A stretch of 60,000 nt of DNA, taken from Lineus longissimus. Lineage: Eukaryota > Nemertea > Pilidiophora > Heteronemertea > Lineidae. The DNA is taken from contig NC_088320.1 in NCBI RefSeq assembly GCF_910592395.1, positions 12,090,501 to 12,150,500 of the forward strand. The letters run 5' to 3'. The position numbers and the translations under genes were made by a program. Every line of letters begins with the position of its first letter. The stretch's first letter is position 1. Below are positions 34,830-45,758 of this stretch, in pieces. Below the pieces are notes generated by a model. That model saw only the letters and a list, made by a program, of their open reading frames with translations. It did not search any database and was not told where the DNA came from.

Positions 34830-35780
34830 ACACTTGGAGGCGTTGGATTGCCTTGAAATTTTGCATGAATTGTGGTGACACCTTACCCTGATGCAACGTC
34901 TTGGTTTTGTTCAAAAATTTACTTCAGTTGAGCAGTAATGAGGGATTTTTAATCGGACACTGTCAATTCTCCTTACCACTTATTGCTGTTAAATTATGCA
35001 GGGGTTTAATCAATTATCTGCACTCCCTCTGGGGTGAATAACATTACCTTTTGAACAGCTGGCTGTGGGGGATGATTGGAACAGCCGGTATACCTGCTGA
35101 CCTGCTGAACCCAGGTTAATGTTATTCTCAATCCACGAATTCGCGGGAAATGAAATTGTAAACAAACGCATGTGTGCAGTTCAAATGTAAACAAAAATGT
35201 ATTTTTGGTACTTTTGGTTGCTGGACTTGGGTTTTCCCGCAGTTAGGAGCTGGGGTCAAATTGATGGTCTATTGTTTATGGGTGCTGTTTTAGTCAGAGC
35301 TAGCCCTTGATTATGAAGGAATTTTCAAATGAAGGTTACCATCTGTTTATGTGCTCACCACAGCTTTCAATACTTGATGTATCTGAAGAGGCACGCTGAA
35401 CCTGACATGGCCTTATCAAGGAGCTGCTCACGATGCTGAACTTCTAGCTTGCCTGTCGACGAAGTGCCTTGCCCGAGACATTTGGAAGCCGACATGTGAA
35501 GGCCTATCTGAGTTCTCCTTCTTCTCCGTATAAAAAGGGGCATATTGCTGACTAAGGAACGAGGCATATTGACATTGCCTCATCATCTCTATCGGACCAA
35601 TTGATACACTTTTTATGCACACATACAGCACGCCACAGCTAGGTCCGAGTTTGTGGACAAATGGTTTGTTTAATTTGCCTCTTCAATATTGCTCCTTTGA
35701 TATTGCATTAGATTTTCATTGCAAATCAATCTATTCAAGATATAGCCCATTTGAACCTGCCTGCGCCACGGGTATAATGG
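34830..35780 (-). mobile_element. CCCGTGGCGCAGG family, copy 3
   Basis: Reverse-complement copy. TTGAGCAGTAATGAGGGATT at about 34928 is the tail and GAACCTGCCTGCGCCACGGG at about 35754 the head. Shared internal blocks include CCGTATAAAAAGGGGCATAT and GACCTGCTGAACCCAGG. It lies in the opposite orientation to copies 1 and 2. Confidence 0.7.
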
Positions 35781-35821
35781 TAGTATGTTGTATATCCTCG
35801 CTAGGAGAACCTACCATATAA

Positions 35822-36975
35822 GGGATCACGTCCAAAGTCTGCACACGAATCAGGGCGAAAATTCGCTTGGTTGAATATCGCCACACTCATTCGCCTTCAA
35901 ATCGCTGCCTGCTTCGGCGATTCTATTATGATCAGGCGAAAATTCAGACTGAATGAAAATCGCAGGCTAAAATCTATCAATAATCGCGCCTAATACGCTC
36001 TCACCAACCATCGGAACGGAGTGAATATTACATGCGTTGTAGTATGCGAATTCCGACATCAGCTGATAGCAGACCAAACAAAAACACTAACTGGAATTCC
36101 CTGTCAACCTGACTCCAGTAATGAAATACATCGCATCTATCTACGAGGTGCTACACAAATTTGGCACAGAGGTTTGAGGTTGTCAGTATTATGGTATGCA
36201 TTCTTAAGGATTGTGATGGAATGTACCGAATCCTACAGCTAATCATGCCATTAGGCTTATGTTTCTGAGTCTCAGCCAACCAATCAAGATTGTTGTAGTA
36301 TCCGGTCATCCTAAATAGCGCCCACCAGCGTCCACCAGGTTTAAAGTCAGGTATAAAGTCAACAAAATATAATTCAGTGGCCATAAACGTAATAAGTACA
36401 CCATAAAAAAAACATTTCCTGAAAATTTCATGACTTTTCGGTTTGAAATAAGGGAGATGTTGACCAAAATCACAGGGCTCCTGTTGTATTGGGAAGCCCT
36501 ATCATTTCCTCCAAGTCAAATCCAACATGGCCACCAACTGGGGGCCATGGCGATTTAGCGGATCCTGCGGATTCTGCGGAACCTGCAGAATCTGGGCGGA
36601 ATCAGCATAAAAACAGCACGAGAATATCGATATTATGATAAATTATCCTTATAATAAATATTTGTAATATTCCATAACTGTTGAATTGTCTAAACCGCTA
36701 AGATAAAGCAATAAAACAAGGCAAAAGTCGTTGCAAAATCGTTACCGAATATCGGACAAGCATGCAATTTCGTAAAATCGCTTCATTATCACCTGGAGCG
36801 ATTTTTGGGGTGAAATCGAATAGGCGCGATTGTGGGTAAATTTCGCATGACATATCGACGATTTCATAAAATCGCCACGCATTCGCCAGTCGATTTTCGG
36901 ACAGATTTCGCAGGCGAAATACTGTAGGGTGAATTTCATCGGCAAATATCGCATGCGGACTTTGGACGTGATCCC
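35822..36975. mobile_element. Harbinger-type non-autonomous element (1154 bp)
   Basis: The ends are inverted: GGGATCACGTCCAAAGTC on the left and the same 18 bases, reverse-complemented, on the right. Each is flanked by TAA (35819-35821, 36976-36978). Removing the element and one TAA restores a continuous AGGTGAGC-family unit (CCATATAAGTATCATCG). Subterminal sequence is rich in short GCGA/TCGC words (ATTCGCC, AATCGC, CGATTT) in both orientations. An open frame of 135 codons on the minus strand (36698-37105) crosses the element's right end, so it is chance. Confidence 0.85.
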
Positions 36976-37390
36976 TAAGTATCATCGAAAACAAGTCACT
37001 AATAAGCGAGATATTGCACTTTTTACATTTTTTTAGTTTTGGCCCCCTGGTGGCCAAGTCGAGAATCAGATCAGGCCGAAATTTGGTGCTAGTGGAATAT
37101 GACATAGGGAGTCATGAGTACCAAATTTCAAGTTCACAGCTTCAGCGGTTAAGAAACGTGCCATAGTTACACTCAAATGACCAATTGACGCCATTTGACA
37201 TCTGTCACCATGAAAATTGGGTCAAATCAAAACCTGCGCGTGTGATATGTCATGTATCATTGCTAGGAGAACCTACCATAAAAAAACGAGTCACTCATAA
37301 GAGAGATATCACACTTTTTAGGTTTCCACTTCTGGCCCCCTGTGGCCAAGTCAAGAATCAAATCGGACCGAACTTCACTGTCAGAGGGGT

Positions 37391-38788
37391 CGGTTCATAA
37401 CAATTGCAGATTGAGAATAAAGTTAAGAGTTGGTTCAATTGGGGAATCCAAACTCGCACAGTGACGAAATGTGTGATCCTGTGTTTTCCCGGGGGGGTTT
37501 TCTCGGCAAATGGCGATGCACGGCAGGAAACATCGCCCTTGGATATATCTCCCAATTTCTTCGCTTTACCAAGTTCAAATAAATTCATGGCGGTGTTTTT
37601 TGTGTACTTTAGAGTCTTGTGATCATAGTGGATATAAGTCTGTAATGCTCAGTTCTTTGTAGACTTTACAAATGTGCGTGAAAACATGCCTTTAATTTCT
37701 CACGTCTCTACATACCCACTTGTCACCAACATAAACTTGATCATGAGGAAACCAGTCCTGTAAAATATTTAGTCGCCCTCCAACTTCAAGCACCCAGCTG
37801 ATACTACATACAGTGATGATCGGCATATTTACCTTATCTACCTAATGGCCAGCGTAACCAGTGATAACACTCGCATGACTAATTTACTGTGATGAGGCAA
37901 AATAAGAAGTAATTTGGTCGACTACAAGGCAACTAGGATGTGATAGCAAGATCGGTTATGTAACAACATATGTTGACCTCAGCCTTTGGTCGGGCAACTC
38001 AGCAGGAGGTTACCTGGCTCAGATAAGCTGAGAGCTAAAGTCAATAAACTATTCCTCAGAAACTCTCCCCTCATCAAATATCCATCCCCCCCCCTGGCAT
38101 CTGAGACATTTTCCATTAGTTGGTGGGGGATGGTTAGGAGATAATTTTTACAGGGCTGGTTTCCTCATGTGATAGCGAAAAATGAAACCCCAATGTAAAA
38201 CGGCTATATACATCAAGTTTATGGCATATGAACTAGCGTGATTGCAACTACCCAGCGACATTTTTTCATGAGCCGATATCGATCGGCTGATTTGCCGATT
38301 TCAGGTGATCACCCGAGCTCGGTTCATTTGGCGGTTGGTCCCGACTGATTCACGACTGTTATTTGTTTACGGCAATTCCCGAGAGTAGCGCGGATGGTTG
38401 CATTTGGACTCTCACTTGAAAGAACCTTCCTCAAATGAGCCACCATCCGTCAATAAACCGTACGCGAAAATAAATTTCGGTCATCTTTTCATAGGCAGCT
38501 CAGTTTACCATGACATAGAAGTCATGTTTTGAATCAAAACATCACCAAAAGCATTCAAAATACCATGAACATTGAAAGGCATGGACAACTTGAAGTAAAT
38601 TGCTTGAATAAGCTTGTATATTTTTACTTTTATGCCATGGTCAACAAACGTTGCCTGTAGTGTAAAAGGCAGTAAAAAGGGTCGTTTAAAAGTGGCAGAA
38701 ATTTATTTTCGCAGGGCATCGATTGAGAGCCTGTCCCGACCTGATTCCTGACACTGTCTGAATCCCCACACTGGTATGACGGGCAAGC
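37391..38788. other. no gene recognised
   Basis: About 1.4 kb of sequence without exon-like frames or clear repeats. A poly-C tract at 38088-38097 is a simple repeat. Confidence 0.45.
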
Positions 38789-38797
38789 AAAAGTGCA

Positions 38798-39912
38798 GGT
38801 AACCGGAAAAACGCCGACCGACCAACCGACCTACTGTCATAGCGTATCCCTTTCACTTCTCTATGTAGCACATGTAACTGTGTAGTGCCCAGCGTAGTAG
38901 AGCCATACATACAGTGGATGCACTGTCAATACAGAACGCTCTGGTATTCAGTAGCTCGAGGTTGCAATGCCATGCATTTGTTGCCCAACCTTGTTAGAAA
39001 CACGTGACCGAAGCCATCGACACCCCCTAATATAGTTCATGACGAGTGAAATGCCGTCAAGTACCCATCCTGACAATACCCGGTAATTTCACTCATGTAT
39101 TGTAGGCCATGTTTGCAAGAGGATGTCAACTACCAATCTCTTTAATGACTGAATGGAGGAGACTGGTGAAAGAGTCTACAGCAGTGCTTTGCTACTATAG
39201 ATCGATGCACTTGATTAGGAACAACATTTACGAAGACTTCGCGTCACGTCATGTTACACTAATGTAAAAATGCATGGTGACGTGACGACGCGGATCAACA
39301 CCACGTTATGTAAACGTTGTTCCCAATCAAGTGCATGGATCTATAGTGCTGCCCTCTACAATGTATATAGATATCAAAATTGTCCCCCTCATGTGTGCGT
39401 GTATGACTGCACATCTTATTAGTAAAATGAATACCACCAAGTTCACCCCCAGCTCCTACCTATAGTCCCCCTATAAGCGTCACACTATGCATACGGTTTT
39501 CGATCTCGCGTCACCCAACTTAACCTTTGACCTCTAGCTAGCCAACCAAGTTCGTAGGATCTTTATTGTATACACTATACCACAGCGCTAATTCACCGAC
39601 GAAGTCGAGTGAACTCATTCATGAATGTCACTCCATCGCAGTCGTCTGGTGTATTGTCTTTTAAATCAAGGGGTGAAGAACGGAACTAGGCTCACTCAGG
39701 ACAAACCTATTCCATACAGTAAACCCCGGGAAAACTAATGAACTGTAACGCGCAACAAGCATTTGTTGACATTTGAACAGCGCACGTGTGCTTGTTTACA
39801 ATTTCATTAATCATTTCACAGGACTGCGTCAGTGCGTGGAACGAAACTCCTTGGGTAGGTAGGTTGGTATGGTAGGTTGGTAGGTCGGTCTGTTGGCGTT
39901 TTTCCGGTTACC
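38798..39912. mobile_element. Mutator-like non-autonomous element (1115 bp)
   Basis: A perfect 9-bp direct repeat AAAAGTGCA flanks the element (38789-38797 and 39913-39921). The ends are inverted: GGTAACCGGAAAAACGCC on the left and the same, reverse-complemented, on the right. Related CCGACC/ACCTAC words extend the arms to about 37-44 bases. A 9-bp duplication is typical of Mutator-like elements. No transposase is present. A smaller hairpin element at 39195-39346 lies inside it. Confidence 0.85.
39195..39346. mobile_element. small hairpin MITE inside the Mutator-like element
   Basis: The left arm CTATAGATCGATGCACTTGA followed by TTAGGAACAACATTTACG faces a right arm that is its near-perfect reverse complement (CGTTGTTCCCAATCAAGTGC then ATGGATCTATAG). 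The inner part (CGCGTCACGTCA / TGACGTGACG) also pairs. TA-rich ends suggest a TA target. Confidence 0.75.
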
Positions 39913-39921
39913 AAAAGTGCA

Positions 39922-41007
39922 AAATCTCCTGTGCACTCACAATGTCACAATGCACCGCATGCACTGCACAAATGCATTGTGTCATGTAAACACTACATAA
40001 CATAGTACATGACCTAGCCTGCATACGCACGTACAAAAGAATCTTCAGGGTGTTTAGGCCGCCCTTTCACTAGCAGGCCTTCCGTCGACGGAGGTGTTGT
40101 CGGAGAACATGCACTTGTGGACTTGGACGTCGCCTTCCTCTTCATATTTCATTCTATTCGTGTTTGTTTTTGAGGGAAGTGCAGCGGAACAGCCTTAAAA
40201 TTCGCGATTCATAAATTGGTACTTCTGTGGTACTGCACACGGGCTTACTGGACATTGCGCAAAGAAAGCGAGGCGCACAATTGGGGAGCGACCATTATTT
40301 TTGACCCCCACCATTTTGTCTTCCTAAAATAAACTTTGGGCTGATACGGCCACAGAATAGCCGTACCTCCATATTGTTGATCGTGTAGGCCTAATGCTCG
40401 ATCAACGGTGTGATGGTGTAGCGCGTTGGTCACAGCTACAATTCTTGATATCTTCAATGGGGTGGTGCCAAATACGTATTTTTTATTTATATATTTTGTT
40501 CATATAACTCACGGATAATGCTCGGTGCATACTACAACATTTTCATGATTAGACAATGGCGCCACTATCGGGAAAATTGGGCAAGTGGGTTTTCAAAAGT
40601 CATAACCTATCCATCCCCATCTCACAAGATAATAGTCCCAGTCATTTGCACTTTTTTTTATAGCCCCTCTATTTATGACCATAGCAGCAATATATGGACA
40701 GTTAGATGCTGGCGCCACCTATCGATCCCCATGAACTTAGCCAAACTCATATTCCAAACTAACCTTATGTGACAAGATAATTGTCCCTTTAACTGCCAGT
40801 GAGTCACCAGTGATTAGAAATAGTATTCCATCGCCTCGGCGGCCAGTCCATGAAACTTAGGCCTATGTGTAGCCTACTGGAGTTCTATGTCCGATCATGG
40901 CATGTGTGTGCTAGAGTTATGTGTGCTAGCTAGATCGCCTCAGCTTGCGTTTAACTAGAGGCCCACCAACTTTGATGCCATAGCTTATTAACCCTTTAGT
41001 GAAATCG
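39922..41007. other. no gene recognised
   Basis: About 1.1 kb with no supportable exon or repeat. Confidence 0.45.
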
Positions 41008-41372
41008 ACCAATCAAAACCTCGGATTTCGTGAATTATGCCGCGGCATAAATAGGAATTGTGGACGGAAGTGTCATTTATGGAGGACGGAAGTAAATCAG
41101 AATTGTGGTGCACCATAAATCAACCAATCAAAACATCGGATCTCTAACATCCGGCGTCCATAAATAGCACTTCCGGCGTCCATATATCGCACTTCCGGCG
41201 TCCATAAATCGCACTTCCGTCCATAAATTCGGCTCTCTGATTGGCTGTCTGCTATTACGAATATAGTCGTGGGTCTAAAACGATTATAGTCGTGGGTTGA
41301 TTCATTTATGTCGTGGTATAATTCAGATTTAATGGTCACCATAATTCATGAAATGCGGGGGTCTGATTGGCT
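41008..41372. mobile_element. inverted-repeat element with internal tandem repeats
   Basis: The left arm (ACCAATCAAAACCTCGG then TTTCGTGAATTATG, 41008-41039) is mirrored by the right arm (CATAATTCATGAAATGCGGG then GGTCTGATTGG, 41340-41370). Inside, CACTTCCGGCGTCCATA.AT is repeated about three times at 41165-41220 with a period near 24-27 bases. GATTGGCTGTCT.CTATTA followed by CGAATATAGTCGTGG occurs at 41232 and again at 41361. Non-coding. Confidence 0.65.
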
Positions 41373-41667
41373 GTCTACTATTATGAATATAGTCGTGGTA
41401 TAAATCTGATTTATCCCGACCCTAAATTCAGATATTTGTCCACTCCCGCCAGCCATATGCGTTTGGCCTACTTAGTACTTGATAACTCCCCATGTAACCC
41501 TGATCCTATGATGACCAGGCTGTGTATCGGAAAATATATCTAGGGACCGTTGCGCTCGTCGCGTTGCGTTGCTTTCTTTGCACAAAGTCCAGAAAGCCAT
41601 GTGGATGGAGGTCCGTCGCCTACGAAATCGTCAGACGTGTATTGCATGTATGATATACACTGTCTAA

Positions 41668-41707
41668 TCCTAACCCTAAACCTAAACCTAACCCTAACCC
41701 CTAACCC
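41668..41707 (+). repeat. interstitial telomere-like repeat
   Basis: About six units of CCTAACC/CCCTAAA type: CCTAACCCTAAACCTAAACC then TAACCCTAACCCCTAACCC. This is close to the animal telomere repeat (TTAGGG)n in its C-rich strand. Flanks are ordinary sequence. Confidence 0.85.
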
Positions 41708-41901
41708 AGCAATCTGATTTGGCTCTGACGATTTGGCACTGAACAGTAGTGTGTGGAAGGATCAGGGGTATTAATAAACAGAGGAACAGAGAAACGAAGA
41801 AATCGAGAACTGCCCATATCGAGTAGTTAGGCCTTAAAACCTATGTCTATAATGTACGGCGTGAAAATAGACTAATATGCTAGCCTGGTTTCTTGGTTTC
41901 G

Positions 41902-42554
41902 TTAGGGAGTTTATTAACAGGACGTAACATCTATTTTAAAATGCGTTTCCAAAGTGAATGCATGAGGACAACCCATTTGTGTCGTATATCAATGGAAACG
42001 CCCGATTCCCCTGATTCTGCAGGATGTTAAATCGGGCATTTTATTTCTTTAAATAAATCATAAGCGTCGCATTTGCTCCTAGCTCTGTTCACCATCCCAA
42101 ATGGCAATATTGCCAATTGGGCCGGACAATCACGAAAACCCCCAAATATTATACATTTCTTCCTGAATAATTCTTCAGAGACCATTCTCCCATGAAAGAC
42201 AGTTGCAAAAATCAAAAAAAAATCGAGGGTCAACCATTGAACTTTCGAGACATGTTGAATTTTGCACAAATCAGCGAAAAACGCACCAACTGGCACTGGA
42301 CGGCATTTCAACACGGGGCCGACGCACATCCCAAGTTCAGTGTACACATACGTCGGCAACAACAGTATAAATGCGTAGTTTCTTGTTAGTCGCCTATTGA
42401 GTAGCGCTCTAGGTTTCAGAAACTCCAAAAAAACATGTCTTTGCCAAAACAACTGCTGAATCAACGCTGACATACTGTAAGGACCGAGAAATCAATGATT
42501 TTAGGAACTACGGTTAGGGCTTGGCCGCACATGAATAAAAAAGAAACTCCCTAA
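41902..42554. mobile_element. possible TIR element, TTAGGGAGTTT ends
   Basis: TTAGGGAGTTTATT at 41902 is mirrored by AAAGAAACTCCCTAA ending 42554. No target duplication is clear. A minus-strand frame of 148 codons (42027-42473) fills much of it but has no recognised motif; it may be a chance frame. Confidence 0.5.
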
Positions 42555-42811
42555 TGAGACCCTTCTCCCACGATGAAAGTAGTTCGAAAATGCACTGGGT
42601 GGACAGGAGACCAGTCCTATCAGATCAATGGAACATTGTCCATTTCGCAAAACCACGAGGTTGACTGCATGGACTCTGGCATGTCTGGGGCTCTGCCAAG
42701 TTAAAATTAATCATGGTATAAGAGACTCCTCTCAACCCTAATTTATGTAGGGCGACAGAGACTAAATCAGTAATGTGCGACATCCGGGATACGGGTGACG
42801 ACATGGGATCG

Positions 42812-43530
42812 TTCCCGCGCGCGAAATTTTTTTCTGCAGGATACTTCTGCCACAGTGTACATCTGACAGCCAATCACAATTGGCGCGATCTTTGACGTCA
42901 CACTGTTTATTTATGCATGATAATGCAAATACAATGGACGATACCGAGTCGCATGCCGAGTGCCACTTCAACTGTGAATGTGACAATAGTTCATTGTCTG
43001 ATCCCAATTATGCTCAACTCAAGGTTTGTGTCGTAGTGTTTAGGAATGAATTGCACAGATTCATTGTAAAATTGATGATATTATGCGTACAAAAGAGGCA
43101 TCAGCTGATCTGATCGCTACATTGCAGTGCATGCATTGATTTGTGAAATTTTAAGGGGTAGTGACACTGACAGTGTTGCCCATGTTGATAATTATTAAAG
43201 GGACAGTGTATCCGATGTCTCGCGATTTTGCCGAGCACAGTGCGCCTTTAACAGACAAGTCCAATAAATACAGTCCACTCGACATTGACGACAATGAAAA
43301 TACATGTTAAGATACTGCAAATAAATATATTTTAGCTAATATACTCCTCTAACCATTTGCTAACTTGTTCTTTCCAAGATTATCAGAACACGTGGCATTG
43401 TTGACATTATTGCGCCATGTGGAAAGATGATGTCAACAAAGACACGTGCTTGCCTTGAATTCTGATTGGCTGTCAGATGTACACTATGGCAGAAGTATCC
43501 TGCAGAAAAAAATTTCGCTTCCCGCGCTCT
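42812..43530. repeat. inverted duplication flanking a possible first exon
   Basis: 42812-42880 (CGCGAAATTTTTTTCTGCAG, GATACTTCTGCCACAGTGTA, CATCTGACAGCCAATCA) is repeated in reverse at 43462-43530 with few differences. About 580 bases lie between, including the possible exon at 42913-43023. Confidence 0.85.
42913..43023 (+). CDS. possible first coding exon, unrecognised
   Basis: An open frame from ATG 42913 (or ATG 42934) ends at AAG/GTTTGT, a plausible donor, after 37 codons. The peptide is acidic and Cys/His-containing (ESHAECHFNCECDNSSLSDP). Downstream exons of the region do not join in frame by the simplest sites, so membership of the 43.8-46.2 kb gene is unproven. Confidence 0.3.
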
Positions 43531-43569
43531 CCATGGTATATAATCGCAGAATTCTATTTGAATTGCTCG

Positions 43570-43671
43570 GTCTCGCGTTCGCAGGGTTTTGCGCCTTCGG
43601 CGCTCGCATTTTGCGAAACGGGCGCCCCCCCCCCCCCCCCCACCCCTGCTGCGACATCACGCTCCGCCCCT
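43570..43671 (-). mobile_element. truncated end of a CAGGGGCGG-type DNA transposon
   Basis: Ends GCTCCGCCCCTG at 43671, preceded by an 18-base run of C and GCGCCTTCGGCGC-like palindromes. This is the same style as the right end of the element at 12172-13770. The other end was not found. Confidence 0.5.
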
Positions 43672-43831
43672 GATAATCGACTCTTCTTTTATCATTTTCT
43701 TCTCACACTTCAGATATACTTACATATGTGTAGTGAGGTCCTCGAACATGTTTATTAAACGTGGCCAACATATAAAGCAATTAAACCAATTTTCTATACA
43801 TTTGATACATGCTGTCTCTGCTTCACTTCAG

Positions 43832-43981
43832 TCAAAGAGTTGGCGTACTTAAGAAAGGCTTCTGACCACCAGAAGGCGGCCAATAACAAAATGGATGGAT
43901 GCCATGACAAGAGATATCGCATCTCTGAAGAAGATGTTATCAAAATCATTCAAAGTAACCGAGTCAGTTATATTGGTGAGG
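43832..43981 (+). CDS. possible exon, unrecognised
   Basis: After a good acceptor (CTGCTTCACTTCAG) the frame beginning two bases in is open (KELAYLRKASDHQKAANNK, then RYRISEEDVIKIIQSNRV). It reaches a donor-like TATTG/GTGAGG. A phase-1 upstream exon would be needed, and the phase leaving that donor would meet a stop in the exon at 44386. A weaker donor GAG/GTTCAA would be in phase. It is either an exon with unusual sites or part of a decayed gene. Confidence 0.4.
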
Positions 43982-44119
43982 TTCAATAACTATTGAAGAA
44001 GAATTCTTAATCTGAATACATTGTAATTTTATCTCATGATCTAAGAAACTAGGGATATTATGAATATCAGGGTCATTAGCGCAGACGGTAATGATATCTA
44101 TGTAGCTGGTGAAGAAGTA

Positions 44120-44240
44120 AAAAAGTCCCCTGGAAAAAGTGTCCGGGTCTGTTGTAGCTCAGAGACTGAAGCGCATAATAGAAACATTTGTTCCCCGGAC
44201 ATTCTATCCAAATTATAGGACATTTTAAACTTCTACACCG
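44120..44240 (+). repeat. dispersed repeat family, copy B
   Basis: Shares CCCCTGGAAAAAGTGTCC, GAAGCGCATAAT, CCCCGGACATTCTATCC and GGACATTTTAAACTTCTACA with copy A at 2100-2255. The middle is shorter. Confidence 0.65.
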
Positions 44241-44385
44241 GAAAACGGCAGGGGTGATAATGGACTTTGACTGACAGGTATGGACATATTCTCTATACAT
44301 ATCATTGTGGCAGTTTGTGCAACTTCGACTAAGGCCTTTATGAATGGTTACGTTTATTTTCTTACATTCACATATCTATTTGCAG

Positions 44386-44460
44386 GAACCATATGACTGT
44401 TGGCTAAAAAAGTCATTTTCCTTTGACGTATGCACGCCAGACAACAGCCAATTGCTAGCA
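44386..44460 (+). CDS. exon of unrecognised gene
   Basis: Bounded by an acceptor ending TATCTATTTGCAG and a consensus donor GTAAGT at 44461. It gives 25 codons (EPYDCWLKKSFSFDV, then CTPDNSQLLA), phase 0 at both ends. It joins in frame to the next two exons. Confidence 0.5.
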
Positions 44461-44781
44461 GTAAGTCAAGTTTTGAATTACAGTAGTTAGTAACCATAAA
44501 CTGATGATCCCACGCCATGCAAACATTTCAAATCATGCTAGGTGTTCAGTGGTAGGCCTCATAATCAAGGACAACAATCACAACCAATCAGAATAACAAC
44601 TCATTTAACCCTCTTTGTAAAACATGGCAATGATAAGGCCATGATGATTTTTCTGTTACCACCACGGCCACGGTGTCCGAAGGCGTGATCCAAGCCTATC
44701 TATTGACTGAAGTCATTCTAAATACTAGTCACTAGTGTTTTAAATATGATTCACCTTTCACCATGTCCTTTCTCTTTCAAG

Positions 44782-44904
44782 GATAAAATAACATCGCTGC
44801 TGAATACGCACGGCTTAGATTCTACAGATCCGCACATTATCCAGGCGTGCTACAGTCACAAGAAACATAGGTTTACTCAGTACGGGAGTGACCTGAAGAG
44901 AAAG
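44782..44904 (+). CDS. exon of unrecognised gene
   Basis: Bounded by an acceptor (CCTTTCTCTTTCAAG) and a donor (AAG/GTAATT at 44905). It gives 41 codons, phase 0 at both ends, including DKITSLLNTHGLDS and CYSHKKHRFTQYGS. No domain recognised. Confidence 0.55.
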
Positions 44905-45758
44905 GTAATTCCTCTAATTTGTATGCATCTGCCTGGGTCCATCCAGAATACAGTTACCTTGTCTTTCGGCCAAGCTATAGCAATCGAAATCAATAAACGA
45001 AATTCACACAGTATGGAACATACACATGATTAACATTGAGTGTTCACCCCGGGGTGTTCACTAAACGATCTTAAGTTATTAATTAACGGCCCCAAAACTT
45101 ATGAGAATCAATTATTAGAGTCCCAGGGTAACTTACATATAGGTCGCTATTAGCCTATTAGCAGCAGTGTATTATTACTATTAAGTGCTTAAGTCGCTTG
45201 ACCAGTCTTATGTAACCTGGTACAATCACATGCACATCAACATCAACATTTCCACTCAACTGACAATATACTGCTCATCGTGATGATGTTGAATAGGATT
45301 GTCTGATGAGTGCTGTCTGCGTTGTTGGGCTGGAGTTTTGATATTATTCACCCTGCCCATTAACATAAATCTAAACTTATCCGATATAAACATATCTGAT
45401 CTAGATTGATCTGACCTGTTCTGCTTGATAGATTTACTGTAAGTGTATATTTCTATTCAACAGCTAAATGGAAACCCCAAGGGAGTACATCCCATGGCCA
45501 TGCCGGTCGGTACATGATACATGGTTCATCCAACAGTGTGATATGTGCTTGTCATGGACCTGCCATAGAGTTACGATATATGTTTCATTACATGTATTCA
45601 GTTAGCAGCAAACATGTATCTGCAGATTGCAAGTGCACCTCTCATGTACATGGAGATGGCCAAAATTAGACTATTCATCACTACTTTATTTCGACCAGAC
45701 AAACAGCCATACCCTGTGATATTGCATTCTTATTAATCGTTCGCCATTTGCATTGCAG

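Larger units (their letters stand above)
28230..37390 (-). repeat. AGGTGAGC-family repeat array, split by nested insertions (copy 5)
   Basis: Segments of the family lie at 28230-28505, 29596-30726, 35783-35821 and 36979-37390. At the breaks the family text stops in one unit and resumes at about the corresponding place: AAAAACCTATATGATCTATAT at 30721 resumes at 35787 with GTTGTATATCCTCGCTAGG, and ACCATATAA at 35821 resumes at 36979 with GTATCATCGAAAAC. The intervening DNA is younger insertions described separately. The units carry CACTTTTTACCTTTTTT, TTTTGGCC.CCTGGTGGCCAA and GAGAATCAGATCGG. Confidence 0.7.

Noticed and set aside
36698-37105. 135-codon minus-strand frame
   Set aside because: It crosses the right end of a Harbinger-type element into an unrelated repeat, so it cannot be an ancestral protein.
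42027-42473. 148-codon minus-strand frame
   Set aside because: It fills an inverted-repeat element, has no recognisable motif or splice borders, and its composition looks random.
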